Assembly (NCBI RefSeq): GCF_019511525.1
Contig: NZ_JAEUAT010000025.1
Location: forward strand, 20,788-84,787
DNA from: Rhizobium cauense
GTDB taxonomy: Bacteria > Pseudomonadota > Alphaproteobacteria > Rhizobiales > Rhizobiaceae
Length of the DNA stretch: 64,000 bases
Direction: 5' to 3'
The position numbers and the translations under genes are program-made. A model generated the notes under the pieces. It saw nothing but the letters and a program-made list of their open reading frames with translations. It was not told where the DNA came from and ran no database searches. The number at the start of each line of letters is the position of its first letter. Positions within the stretch are counted from its first letter, which is position 1. Shown one piece after another: positions 17,684-26,428 of the stretch.

Positions 17684-18520
17684 ATGAAGCCGCGTTTTCT
17701 TGTTTTCGCAATCGCCTGCCTGATGGTCCTGGTTGCCGCGGAAGCAGCCGTCACCCAGGAGGAACGCCGAAACGTCAGCCAGTGCCAGGCAATCGCCCAG
17801 TCGGTGCCGCAAGCGACCTTCGTCAGTTTCTCCGGTCAAGCAACCGTTGCCGTCACTGGCACCACCGACGGAACGGTGACAATGACCTACATCGGGCATT
17901 CCACTTTCCTTATCGAAACGCCGGGTGGCGTAACCATCGCGACCGACTACAGCGGCTGGTATTCGCCGCCACGTGTACCGATGGTCGTCACCATGAACCG
18001 CGCCCATTCCTCGCACTATAGCTTGGTGACCGACCCCGCCATCAAATACGTACTTCATGGATGGAGCGACGTGCCGGGCGAAAAGGCCAAGGTCAACCTC
18101 GTGGTCGGCGATACCTACATCCGCAACGTCACGACCGATATCAGGGGCGGCTTCGGCGCGCAGCAGCAGGATGGGAACTCGATCTTCATCTTCGAGGTGG
18201 CCGGCCTCTGCATCGGTCATCTCGGCCATCTCCACTATGAACTGACCGAAGCGCACTATTCCGAGATCGGCAGGCTGGATGTGGTCATGGTTCCGGTGGA
18301 CGGAGGTCTCACAATGGGCTCAGACAGCATGAGCCGGGTTATCAAGCGCCTGCGCGCCTCCCTTATCCTGCCGATGCATCAGCCAAGGCCGCTGCCAAGT
18401 TTCCTGTCGATGTTCGGCCCCGATTTCGACATCAGCAATGCTCCGACGAACACGATCACAGTTTCCCTGCAGACCTTACCGAAGAAGCCATTGATCTTCG
18501 TCGCCAGCGGCATGCAGTAG
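17684..18520 (+). CDS. MBL-fold metallohydrolase, exported
   Basis: Metallo-beta-lactamase superfamily protein of unknown substrate, UlaG/YcbX-like in the way the sheet starts (MTYIGHSTFLIETPGGVTIA). The 278 residues begin with a hydrophobic signal (MKPRFLVFAIACLMVLVAAE), so the protein is probably periplasmic. The usual HxHxDH motif is not intact: histidines are seen in AHSSHYSL, LGHLHYELTEAHY and MPMHQP. Metal binding may therefore be partial or atypical. GGAGGAAG upstream fixes the ATG at 17684 over a longer frame from 17594. Confidence 0.8.
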   Translation: MKPRFLVFAIACLMVLVAAEAAVTQEERRNVSQCQAIAQSVPQATFVSFSGQATVAVTGTTDGTVTMTYIGHSTFLIETPGGVTIATDYSGWYSPPRVPMVVTMNRAHSSHYSLVTDPAIKYVLHGWSDVPGEKAKVNLVVGDTYIRNVTTDIRGGFGAQQQDGNSIFIFEVAGLCIGHLGHLHYELTEAHYSEIGRLDVVMVPVDGGLTMGSDSMSRVIKRLRASLILPMHQPRPLPSFLSMFGPDFDISNAPTNTITVSLQTLPKKPLIFVASGMQ

Positions 18521-18521
18521 A

Positions 18522-18543
18522 AGACCCGGCTGGCACCGGGTCT
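18522..18543. terminator. Hairpin between convergent genes
   Basis: AGACCCGG / CCGGGTCT with a six-base loop directly after the stop of the MBL-fold gene and a few bases from the stop of the convergent PNPOx-like gene. It probably terminates from both sides, without a strong T run. Confidence 0.5.
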
Positions 18544-18550
18544 GCCATTC

Positions 18551-19054
18551 CTAGGCAAATTGCAGATGCTGCCGGATGCCGACGTCGGGCATCTTGTCGT
18601 CATCGAGATTGGCCTTGGCGATTTCCCAGCCGAACTTCAGTTTGCTCCCCGTCGAAACCCAGATCTCGGCATCGTCGACGTGCATGGCAAGCATTGTCAG
18701 TTTCGGATCCTTCTTGCCGTCCTCATACCAGGCGGCGACGACGGAGTTCCAAAATTCATCGATCTTTGACGGATCCGGCCGCACCTCGATCTTGCCGGCG
18801 AGGCATGCGTGATAGTCGTGATCCTTGCCGACCACGCAGAAATGCGCTCTTGTGCCCGGCTTGATGGCACGCGCGATCTCAGCATCAGATTTCGTGTAGA
18901 ACCATATCGTGTTCGTCTTCGGGTCGGCATTCGGCGCCATCGGCTGCATATGCATGTCCGCTCCATCCACGCCGAGCATTCCCGCATGAATGTCGTTCAC
19001 CTGATCCCAGAGATGGCGTGCCGGGTGTTCCCGCGCCTCGTTGAAACTAGCCAT
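18551..19054 (-). CDS. Pyridoxamine 5'-phosphate oxidase-like (general stress, GSP26 type)
   Basis: Small split-barrel FMN-binding-type protein. The 167 residues contain HLWDQVNDIHAGMLGVDG and TIWFYTKSDAEIARAI, typical of the general-stress-protein-26 subgroup of PNPOx-like proteins; the real cofactor and substrate are unknown. The ATG at 19054 follows GGAAGGAAG closely and is preferred to an upstream extension from 19240, which would overlap the divergent yebC start. It is a single gene convergent with the MBL-fold gene. Confidence 0.85.
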   Translation of the reverse strand: MASFNEAREHPARHLWDQVNDIHAGMLGVDGADMHMQPMAPNADPKTNTIWFYTKSDAEIARAIKPGTRAHFCVVGKDHDYHACLAGKIEVRPDPSKIDEFWNSVVAAWYEDGKKDPKLTMLAMHVDDAEIWVSTGSKLKFGWEIAKANLDDDKMPDVGIRQHLQFA

Positions 19055-19228
19055 AGCACTTCCTTCCTTTTCGAGGGTCCGTGCTTTGAAACGCCAGCTT
19101 CCAGCCTTTGTTCCGCCATTCCGGGTGCGGACACGACTGGCGGAACGAAGCCGTTTTCCCTTGAATACGGCCGATTTCGCTCTTATAAGGCGGCCCATTC
19201 CTAACAATAAGACGTGAACAGGGGTGCC

Positions 19229-19975
19229 ATGGCTGGCCATTCACAGTTTAAAAACATCATGCATCGCAAGGGCCGTCAGGATGCCGTGCGATCGAAAATG
19301 TTCTCCAAGCTCGCACGCGAAATCACCGTTGCCGCCAAGGCCGGTCTACCCGACCCTTCGATGAACGCGCGCCTGCGCCTGGCGATCCAGAACGCCAAGG
19401 CTCAGTCCATGCCGAAGGACAACATCGACCGCGCCATCAAGAAGGCAGCCGGCGCAGACGGCGAGAACTATGATGAAGTCCGTTACGAGGGTTATGGCCC
19501 GGGCGGCACCGCGATCATCGTCGAGGCCCTGACCGACAACCGCAACCGCACCGCCTCCAACGTCCGCTCGATCTTTACGAAGGCCGGTGGCGCGCTCGGC
19601 GAAACCGGCTCGGTTTCCTTCTCCTTCGACCACGTCGGCGAGATCACCTACAAGCTTGCCGCGGGCGATGCCGACAAGGTGATGGAAGCTGCCATCGAAG
19701 CCGGTGCCGACGACGTCGAAACCGATGAAGAAGGCCACTACATCACGACCGGCTTTGAATCGCTGAGTGAGGTCGCCAAAGCCCTCGAAGCCACACTCGG
19801 CGAAGCGGAAACCGTCAAAGCCGTCTGGCGCGCCCAGAACAACGTGCCTGTCGACGAGGAACGCGCTCAGTCGCTGCTGAAGCTCATTGACAGCCTCGAA
19901 GACGACGATGACGTTCAGAACGTCTACTCGAATTTCGAAGTTGACGAAGAAGTTCTGGCCAAGCTTTCGGCCTGA
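19229..19975 (+). CDS. yebC: YebC/PmpR family probable transcriptional regulator
   Basis: The 248 residues match the YebC/TACO1 family in length and in the conserved start GHSQFKNIMHRKG and KMFSKLAREITVAAKAG. Members are either DNA-binding regulators or, as shown for TACO1 and some bacterial YebC proteins, help ribosomes through proline-rich stretches. It is usually linked to ruvC in proteobacteria; here ruvC is 13 kb further on the same strand. The ATG at 19229 begins the conserved MAGHSQ. Confidence 0.95.
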   Translation: MAGHSQFKNIMHRKGRQDAVRSKMFSKLAREITVAAKAGLPDPSMNARLRLAIQNAKAQSMPKDNIDRAIKKAAGADGENYDEVRYEGYGPGGTAIIVEALTDNRNRTASNVRSIFTKAGGALGETGSVSFSFDHVGEITYKLAAGDADKVMEAAIEAGADDVETDEEGHYITTGFESLSEVAKALEATLGEAETVKAVWRAQNNVPVDEERAQSLLKLIDSLEDDDDVQNVYSNFEVDEEVLAKLSA

Positions 19976-19994
19976 TTGATCTCCCGCATTTCCT

Positions 19995-20035
19995 GCAAAG
20001 CCGGCCGTGGAAACTCGGCCGGCTTTGCTGTTTTT
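19995..20035 (+). terminator. Rho-independent terminator of yebC
   Basis: GCAAAGCCGGCC / GGCCGGCTTTGC perfect 12-bp stem with a 10-base loop, followed by TGTTTTT, 20 bases after the yebC stop. Confidence 0.85.
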
Positions 20036-20195
20036 GCCCGCCTGTTCACATCCACCGATCGATCGGTCACACGTTCGTTATCCCCGGCCCGCCATTAATA
20101 TCTCGGTAACCCTCTCCGACTTGAATGCGGCGCGTTCGCTCCAGCCGGTCTGTCCCAGGCCAGCGTCTCTCACACTCTCGGCGGGGAAAAATGCC

Positions 20196-20684
20196 ATGAA
20201 AAGAACAGCTCTCCTACTCTCTCTCACAGTCGTCGGCACGTTTTCCGCCAATGCGCAGCCGACAATGGTCAAGCAGTTCGAGGATTGGGGTGTCTATTCC
20301 TACAGCAAGGGCGGGGAGACGGTGTGCTATTTGCTGACAGTCCCGACAACCAAGCAACCGGCAAGCGTCGATCACGGCACCAACTTCTTCGTCATCGGTC
20401 AGGCGCCGGGCGCAGGATACGAACCGCAGGCAATCATGGGCTACGAATTGAAGCCGGGATCGCGGGTGAAGGTCGCAATCGGCGACAAGACGTTCGCGAT
20501 GTTCACCAGAGGCAAGTCTGCCTGGGTACTCGAAGAGTCTCGCGAGCCCGACGTCATCAGCGCCATGCGCTCCGGTAGTGACATGACCGTCGAAGCGGTC
20601 TCCCAGCGCGGTACGGCGACCACCTATACCTACTCCTTGAACGGGGTGACCGCAGCTCTCAAGCGCATGGCATCCTGCAACTAA
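20196..20684 (+). CDS. IalB-family invasion-associated periplasmic protein
   Basis: The 162-residue product has a signal peptide (MKRTALLLSLTVVGTFSANA) and a domain of the invasion-associated locus B family (FEDWGVYSYSKGGETVCYLL), named after Bartonella IalB. In free-living and symbiotic alphaproteobacteria the role is unknown and need not concern invasion. Two conserved cysteines (CYLL and the C-terminal SCN) may form a disulfide. The ATG at 20196 is the start of the signal peptide; the frame extends upstream to 20007 but that part overlaps the yebC terminator. Confidence 0.85.
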   Translation: MKRTALLLSLTVVGTFSANAQPTMVKQFEDWGVYSYSKGGETVCYLLTVPTTKQPASVDHGTNFFVIGQAPGAGYEPQAIMGYELKPGSRVKVAIGDKTFAMFTRGKSAWVLEESREPDVISAMRSGSDMTVEAVSQRGTATTYTYSLNGVTAALKRMASCN

Positions 20685-20687
20685 GCC

Positions 20688-21260
20688 ATGACATCTCATC
20701 GATACTGCACGGCGCGTCGGATCGGCGTGCTGGCTGCCGGCTGCCTGCTCGGTGTGATTTACTCCAACTCTTCCTTTGCCAATCCAGCCCCGCAGCAGTC
20801 GATCAGGTCCGACGGCTCGCCGGGGGGCGAAACGGGGCTTCGCGTGCCCCGTTTCGTTTCCTTGAAATCGAGGGAGGCACGCATGCGTGTCGGTCCCTCC
20901 CTCGATTACGCAACGCAATGGATCTACCGGGTGCCAGGTCTGCCGTTGGAGATCATCGCCGAATACGACAACTGGCGTCAGGTGCGGGATTGCGATGGTG
21001 TTTCCGGATGGATGCATCGCGCCCTGCTCTCCAGCAACCGGACCGCCCTGATTGGTCCGTGGATCACCTCGCCGGTACCAGTCCGCACCGCACCGCGCAC
21101 TTCGGCCAGCACCGTTGCAAAGCTTGAGCCCCGTGTCCGGCTTGCCGTTCGCTCCTGCGACGGAACCTGGTGCCATGTCGAGATCACCGGCCATGATCTC
21201 GATGGCTTCATCAGGCAGTCTGCCCTGTGGGGTGTCTATCCTAACGAGAAGGTGATGTAG
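20688..21260 (+). CDS. Periplasmic SH3-domain protein
   Basis: The 190 residues comprise an N-terminal signal-like segment (RIGVLAAGCLLGVIYSNSSFA) and two bacterial SH3-like units: FVSLKSREARMRVGPSLDYA with DNWRQVRDCDGVSGWMHR, and VPVRTAPRTSASTVAKLEP with CDGTWCHVEITG. Such SH3 (DUF1058) proteins commonly bind wall or are of unknown function. It starts three bases after the stop of the IalB-type gene, so the two form a unit. Confidence 0.83.
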   Translation: MTSHRYCTARRIGVLAAGCLLGVIYSNSSFANPAPQQSIRSDGSPGGETGLRVPRFVSLKSREARMRVGPSLDYATQWIYRVPGLPLEIIAEYDNWRQVRDCDGVSGWMHRALLSSNRTALIGPWITSPVPVRTAPRTSASTVAKLEPRVRLAVRSCDGTWCHVEITGHDLDGFIRQSALWGVYPNEKVM

Positions 21261-21280
21261 CCATTCCCTGATTGCACCAG

Positions 21281-21616
21281 TCAGGAACCGGCACCGCCGA
21301 GGAAAGTGAGCCTCGTAAAGATCGTATAGTGGGACTCGGATACCATCATCGCCACGAACACCAGCACCAGAAGCGGTGGGAGCAGTATTGCGTAGACGAG
21401 TGCCAGCCTTTCCCAGGCCATATGCATGAAGACGGCAACGATCAATCCCGCCTTCAGCATCATGAAGATGATGATGAGCGTCCAACGTGGATAGCCCTGG
21501 ATGCCGAAGTAGTCCACCAGGTAAGAGAGGGTGCTGAGGACGAACAAGAATCCCCATACGACGAGGTATAGCCGGATCGGATGCTGCTGGGCGGAATGCG
21601 CTTGTGCCTGTGCCAT
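21281..21616 (-). CDS. Cytochrome c oxidase subunit IV (prokaryotic, COX4_pro)
   Basis: Last gene of the oxidase cluster. The 111 residues contain three membrane helices (about 18-38, 48-68 and 80-100) and fit the prokaryotic COX4 family, an accessory subunit of haem-copper oxidases. It starts nine bases after the subunit III gene ends. Confidence 0.85.
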   Translation of the reverse strand: MAQAQAHSAQQHPIRLYLVVWGFLFVLSTLSYLVDYFGIQGYPRWTLIIIFMMLKAGLIVAVFMHMAWERLALVYAILLPPLLVLVFVAMMVSESHYTIFTRLTFLGGAGS

Positions 21617-21625
21617 GATGCAACC

Positions 21626-22351
21626 TCACCACAAATAGAAGAACGCGAAAATGAAAACCCAGACGAGGTCGACGAAGTGCCAATAGAGGCCCATGATTTC
21701 GACGATCTCATAGTTGCCCTTGCGGCTGGTGAAAAAGCCTCGCCGGCCGGTGTCGAAGTCTCCACGCAAGACCTTGCGCGCGATAATCAGCAGGAAGATC
21801 ACCCCGAAGGTCACGTGGGTCCCGTGAAATCCGGTGATCATGAAGAAGGATGATCCGAACTGTGCCGCACCCCATGGGTTTTCCCAGGGGCGCACGCCTT
21901 CTGTGATCAGCTTCGTCCATTCGAAGGCCTGCATTCCGACAAAAGTGGCGCCAAGGATCGCGGTCAGAAACATCAGCGCTGCCGTCTTCCCTCGCTCGCG
22001 GCGATAACCGAAATTGACCGCCATCGCCATCGTGCCGCTGCTGCTGATAAGAACAAAAGTCATGATCGCGATCAGGATCAGGGGAACGTTCTGGCCACCG
22101 ATGTGAAGCGCAAAGACCTCGCTTGGATTGGGCCATGGAACTGGCGTCGACATTCGCGCGGTCATGTAGGCAAGCAGGAAACAGCCAAAGATGAAGGTGT
22201 CGCTGAGGAGAAAGATCCACATCATGGCCTTTCCCCAGGACACGTTCTTGAAGGCCCGTTGGTCCGAGGCAAAATCGGCCGCGACCCCACGCAGACCTCC
22301 GGGAGGATGTACCGCTACATCGTCAGTTTCCATTCGGGTCAGTTCAGCCAT
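21626..22351 (-). CDS. Cytochrome c oxidase subunit III (first copy)
   Basis: The 241-residue integral membrane protein shows the subunit III marks: a glutamate-containing helix (GMQAFEWTKLI), the GFHGTHVTFG segment, and the C-terminal YWHFVDLVWVFIFAF. It supports turnover of subunit I in other A-type oxidases. It lies 10 bases after a second subunit III-like gene, giving two tandem COX3-family genes in the cluster. Confidence 0.92.
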   Translation of the reverse strand: MAELTRMETDDVAVHPPGGLRGVAADFASDQRAFKNVSWGKAMMWIFLLSDTFIFGCFLLAYMTARMSTPVPWPNPSEVFALHIGGQNVPLILIAIMTFVLISSSGTMAMAVNFGYRRERGKTAALMFLTAILGATFVGMQAFEWTKLITEGVRPWENPWGAAQFGSSFFMITGFHGTHVTFGVIFLLIIARKVLRGDFDTGRRGFFTSRKGNYEIVEIMGLYWHFVDLVWVFIFAFFYLW

Positions 22352-22361
22352 CGTCTACCCC

Positions 22362-23072
22362 TTAGGAAACGAGTTGGCGGCAAAGGTCGACGAAGTCGTT
22401 CGCCAAGCCGGTGAAGAGCGCGAAGAGGAGCAGCCACACGACGAGCATGAAGTGCCAGTAGATGGCGCAAAGCTCGATGCCGAGGCGCAGCCGGGCTGAA
22501 GGCGTGGTACCGCCCGCAAGCAGTCTCACTCGCGTCCGGGCGAGGACCGCCAGTCCGCCCAAAATGTGGAGACCATGCAGTCCAGTCAGCATGTAGAAGA
22601 AGCTGTTTGCCGGATTAGCGGCCAATACATACCCCGCCGCAACGAGTTGCAGCCAGGCGACGATCTGCCCCGCGAGAAACAGCACCGCAGTCGCCAGCGC
22701 CGCGTCAAGTCCCAGCCGCACGCCCTCATCGACGCCGCGCCTCGCTTCAATCACAGCCCATTGCAGCGCTGCACAGCTGCCTATTAACACCGCTGTATTT
22801 ACCCAAAGAAGCCGGGGGATGGGGATCGCCCACCAATCCGCGCCGCTCATCCGCGCAAGATACGCACTGGCCAAAAGAGAAAAGAGAGCCCCGACCACCG
22901 CAAGGAATATGCCTAGGCCAATCTTCGCCGCGGGGGCGGGCTGTTTTGCCGGCATCTGGATATCGTCGAGCGTACCGACTTCCATCCATGGCTTCGACAT
23001 CAGCCGTTGTCCTGACATCCACCAGATGACGATAGCGGCGACACCTGCGAGAAAAACGAGAACGACGCTCAT
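22362..23072 (-). CDS. Cytochrome c oxidase subunit III-like (second copy)
   Basis: The 236-residue membrane protein has an extra N-terminal helix (VLVFLAGVAAIVIWWMSG) before a COX3-like body (FYMLTGLHGLHILGG, IYWHFMLVVWLLLFALFTG). The conserved Glu-Trp helix of true subunit III is less obvious, so it may be a divergent partner subunit. The start overlaps the subunit I stop by four bases, which implies coupled translation. Confidence 0.85.
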   Translation of the reverse strand: MSVVLVFLAGVAAIVIWWMSGQRLMSKPWMEVGTLDDIQMPAKQPAPAAKIGLGIFLAVVGALFSLLASAYLARMSGADWWAIPIPRLLWVNTAVLIGSCAALQWAVIEARRGVDEGVRLGLDAALATAVLFLAGQIVAWLQLVAAGYVLAANPANSFFYMLTGLHGLHILGGLAVLARTRVRLLAGGTTPSARLRLGIELCAIYWHFMLVVWLLLFALFTGLANDFVDLCRQLVS

Positions 23073-24844
23073 GCCGGAGCCCTCGCCAAGCCCACCGTCG
23101 GTGGCTGGTTCTGCGGTATGAAGTCTTCTGCGGCACCGGGAACGCTATAGTCGTAGGCCCAGCGGTAGACGACGGGAAGGTCCTTGCCCCAGTTGCCGTG
23201 AGCGGGCGGCGTCTGAGGTGTCTGCCATTCCAGCGTCGTCGCGCGCCATGGGTTGCCGCCAGCATCGCGACCGTGGAACAGGCTCCAGACAAGATTGAAC
23301 AGGAACACCAGTTGCGCCGCCCCGACAACCAGCGCCGCGACCGAAATGAACATGTTCAAGTCATGCACGGAAGGCGGAATGAATACCGTTTCGCCAAGCT
23401 CGAAGTAGCGGCGCGGTACGCCGACCAGGCCCACATAATGCATGGGGAAGAAGATTGCGTAGGCGCCGATGAAGGTAACCCAGAAATGGATCCGTCCGAG
23501 AACCTCGTCGAGCATCCGCCCGGTAATCTTCGGGTACCAATGATAGATGGCACCAAAGACCACCATGATGGGAGCGACACCCATCACCATATGGAAGTGC
23601 GCGACCACGAACATCGTATCTGACAGCGGCACGTCAACCACGACGTTGCCGAGGAAGAGCCCCGTCAGACCACCATTGACGAAGGTCACGATGAAGCCGA
23701 TGGCAAACAACATGGGGAGCGTCAGGTGGATGTCTCCGCGCCACAGCGTCAGCACCCAATTGTAGACCTTGATCGCGGTCGGCACGGCTATGATCAGCGT
23801 CGTCGTTGCGAAGAAGAAGCCAAAGTTCGGGTTCATGCCGCTGACATACATGTGATGCGCCCAGACGATGAAGCTTAGCGCCCCGATGATCACGATGGCC
23901 CAGACCATCATGCGGTAGCCGAAGATGTTCTTGCGCGCATGCGTGCTGATAAGATCGGAGACGATGCCAAATGCCGGGAGCGCAACGATATAGACCTCCG
24001 GATGGCCGAAGAACCAGAAGAGGTGCTGGAAGAGGATCGGACTGCCGCCGTCGGATTTCAACTGCTCACCCATTTCGACAATGGCAGGCATGAAGAAACT
24101 GGTGCCGAGCAGTCGGTCGAACAGCATCATGACGGCGGCAACGAAAAGCGCCGGAAAAGCGAGCAACGCCATGACGGTCGCGGTGAAAATACCCCAGACC
24201 GTCAGCGGCATCCGCATCAGCGTCATGCCACGCGCCCGCCCCTGCAGGACAGTCACCACATAGTTCAATCCACCCATCGTAAAGCCGATGATGAAGATGA
24301 TCAGCGAAGACAGCATCAGGATGATGCCCCAGTCGCGCCCACCAGGCGTACCCGATGTCAACGCCTGCGGAGGATAGAGCGTCCATCCCGCGCCCGTCGG
24401 TCCGCCCGGCGCGAAGAAACCCGCGACGAGAACGATGACGGCAAGCAGATAGAGCCAGTAGCTCAGCATGTTCGCATAGGGGAACACCATGTCGCGCGCG
24501 CCGACCATCAGGGGGATGAGGTAGTTGCCGAAGCCGCCGAGGAAGAGCGCGGTCAGCAGATAGATCACCATGATCATCCCGTGCATGGTGATGAACTGAT
24601 AGTAGTGATCGGCGTCGATGAAGGAGAAATAGCCAGGAAATCCAAGCTGCAGGCGCATCAGCCAGGACAGAACGAGTGCCACAAAGCCGATTGCGAATGC
24701 TGTCAGGGAATACTGGATGGCAATGACCTTGGCATCCTGGCTGAAGACATACTTCGTCCACCAGCTCCTGGGATGGTAGAGTTCGACATCCGCCACTTCG
24801 GCAGGCGGAATAACGTCGTCGGCACTGGTTGGAATATCAACCAT
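23069..24844 (-). CDS. ctaD: Cytochrome c oxidase subunit I, A1-type haem-copper oxidase
   Basis: Catalytic subunit that reduces oxygen to water and pumps protons. The 591 residues form a 12-helix COX1 with haem ligand HGMIM, the D-channel segment PLMVGARDM, and the active-site motif GHPEVYIVALPAFG, which holds the CuB His, crosslinked Tyr and channel Glu of A1-type enzymes. It also has WAHHMY for the CuB histidines, PTAIKVYNW with the K-channel Lys, and HFHMVM for haem a/a3. AGGAGGAAGG precedes the ATG. It follows subunit II in the cluster. Confidence 0.96.
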   Translation of the reverse strand: MVDIPTSADDVIPPAEVADVELYHPRSWWTKYVFSQDAKVIAIQYSLTAFAIGFVALVLSWLMRLQLGFPGYFSFIDADHYYQFITMHGMIMVIYLLTALFLGGFGNYLIPLMVGARDMVFPYANMLSYWLYLLAVIVLVAGFFAPGGPTGAGWTLYPPQALTSGTPGGRDWGIILMLSSLIIFIIGFTMGGLNYVVTVLQGRARGMTLMRMPLTVWGIFTATVMALLAFPALFVAAVMMLFDRLLGTSFFMPAIVEMGEQLKSDGGSPILFQHLFWFFGHPEVYIVALPAFGIVSDLISTHARKNIFGYRMMVWAIVIIGALSFIVWAHHMYVSGMNPNFGFFFATTTLIIAVPTAIKVYNWVLTLWRGDIHLTLPMLFAIGFIVTFVNGGLTGLFLGNVVVDVPLSDTMFVVAHFHMVMGVAPIMVVFGAIYHWYPKITGRMLDEVLGRIHFWVTFIGAYAIFFPMHYVGLVGVPRRYFELGETVFIPPSVHDLNMFISVAALVVGAAQLVFLFNLVWSLFHGRDAGGNPWRATTLEWQTPQTPPAHGNWGKDLPVVYRWAYDYSVPGAAEDFIPQNQPPTVGLARAPA

Positions 24845-24899
24845 CGCATGCTTTCCTTCCTCCTCCCGTCACGGCCGCTCCCTTGGCCGTAACGCCGGC

Positions 24900-25709
24900 C
24901 TATTCGGCCGGTTCAACCGCTGCCATCAGCTGCGAAAACGTCTGTTGCTGGGCCAGCCACTCCTGATAAGCGTCCGCCTCGTCGACAACGACCGTTCCCC
25001 GCATCTGCGCATGTCCGACACCGCAAAGTTCGGCGCACAACACTTCGAAAGTGCCGGTCCGCGTCGGCGTAAACCAGAAATAGGTCACCGAGCCGGGGAT
25101 CATGTCCATCTTTGCCCGGAACTCGGGAACATAGAAATCATGCAAGACATCGACCGAGCGCAGGTGGACACGCACCGGCTTGCCGATCGGCAGATGCAGT
25201 TCGCCGCCCGCGATGATGATGTCGTCCAGACCGGCTGGATCGTTCGTGATCACACCGAGTGGGTTATCGGGGGAAACCGCACGATTGTCCGCTCTGCCAA
25301 GCTTGCCGTCGGCACCCGGCAACCGGAAATTCCACAGCCATTGCTGCCCGACGACCTCGATATCGCCTGCATCCGCCGGAACCGTCACGAACTGGTGCCA
25401 CACAAAGAGGCCAGGTGCGAGCATCGCTCCCACGCCAAGGGCCGTACTCCCCGCAAGCCACCATTCAAGGCGCTTGTTCTCCGGCTCGTAGGCCGCACGG
25501 TTGCCGGGCTTGTGCCGAAAACGATAGATGCAATAGGCCATGAAGGAGATCACGGCGACGAAGACGAAACCGGTGATCCAGAACGTGATGGTAATGGTGT
25601 GGTCGATGTAACTCCAGTTCGACGCAATCGGAGTCCACCACCACGGGCTGAGCAGATGGAATACCACCGACCCAACCACGATCAGAACGAGAACCAGCAC
25701 GACAACCAT
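24900..25709 (-). CDS. ctaC: Cytochrome c oxidase subunit II
   Basis: Electron-entry subunit. The 269 residues have two N-terminal membrane helices (1-20 and about 40-62), then a cupredoxin domain with the CuA site CAELCGVGHAQM and the electron-entry WLWNF. No covalent haem motif CxxCH is present, so this is an aa3-type rather than a fused caa3-type subunit II. The separate cytochrome c gene 145 bases upstream could be its donor. GGGAGG lies just upstream of the ATG. Confidence 0.94.
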   Translation of the reverse strand: MVVVLVLVLIVVGSVVFHLLSPWWWTPIASNWSYIDHTITITFWITGFVFVAVISFMAYCIYRFRHKPGNRAAYEPENKRLEWWLAGSTALGVGAMLAPGLFVWHQFVTVPADAGDIEVVGQQWLWNFRLPGADGKLGRADNRAVSPDNPLGVITNDPAGLDDIIIAGGELHLPIGKPVRVHLRSVDVLHDFYVPEFRAKMDMIPGSVTYFWFTPTRTGTFEVLCAELCGVGHAQMRGTVVVDEADAYQEWLAQQQTFSQLMAAVEPAE

Positions 25710-25854
25710 GCGTTCCTCCCAAGTCCCTGCTGGCTGCGAAAATTACCCGCAATCCGTCGGCACTTACGTTAGAACTATCTCATAAAGAAGACATGACGGC
25801 AATGGCGCGAAAGCAACCGCGCTGCACTGCCAGCCGATCATCAACAAACTGATT

Positions 25855-26241
25855 TCATTGCGAGAATTGTTTAAGGTAGGCGATCAGGTTGAGAATCTCA
25901 CCGTCGTCCTTCAGGCCGACGAACACCATCTTGGTGCCCTTAACCTTCAGCTTCGGGTTGTGAAGATAATCGCGCAGCGAATTCTCGTCCCAGACCAGTC
26001 CGGCCGTGCCTGCGGCCTTCATCGCTGGCGAATAGGCAAAATCCGGATGCGTGCCGGCGGTGCGCCCAAACAGGTGGTTCAACGACGGCCCCACCTTGTT
26101 CTTGTCGGTATCCGCCACGTGACAGACGGCGCATTTCTTGAAAACCGTTTCCCCGGCCGCAGCATCGCCTTCCTGGGCGATGGCGGCCGAGGTGTGAAGA
26201 CAGATCAGTGAAATCAAAACAGCAAGACCACGGTAACGCAT
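25855..26241 (-). CDS. Class I cytochrome c, exported
   Basis: Periplasmic or membrane-anchored electron carrier. The 128 residues have a signal peptide (MRYRGLAVLISLICLHTSAA), the haem site CAVCH near residue 41, and the axial Met in GTKMVFVGL, in the cytochrome c2/c-550 fold. The ATG at 26241 with GAGG six bases upstream is preferred; 26253 is possible but sits directly on a GGAGG. It lies on the same strand just upstream of ctaC, so a role as electron donor to that oxidase is likely but inferred. Confidence 0.87.
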   Translation of the reverse strand: MRYRGLAVLISLICLHTSAAIAQEGDAAAGETVFKKCAVCHVADTDKNKVGPSLNHLFGRTAGTHPDFAYSPAMKAAGTAGLVWDENSLRDYLHNPKLKVKGTKMVFVGLKDDGEILNLIAYLKQFSQ

Positions 26242-26428
26242 AGCAAGCCTCATCCTCCAAAGGTTGCTCGAAACCGGCCGCGCGCGCGATTTGCGGCGTG
26301 CGCCGTCCATCACACTTGTATCGCGCAACGCCGAACGACATTGCGTGATCAAGCAAACCTATGACTCGGCGGCGCTAAGTCAATTCGGACAAACGGCTAT
26401 GGGGCCTAGTGGCCCGCCTATCGCGGCA

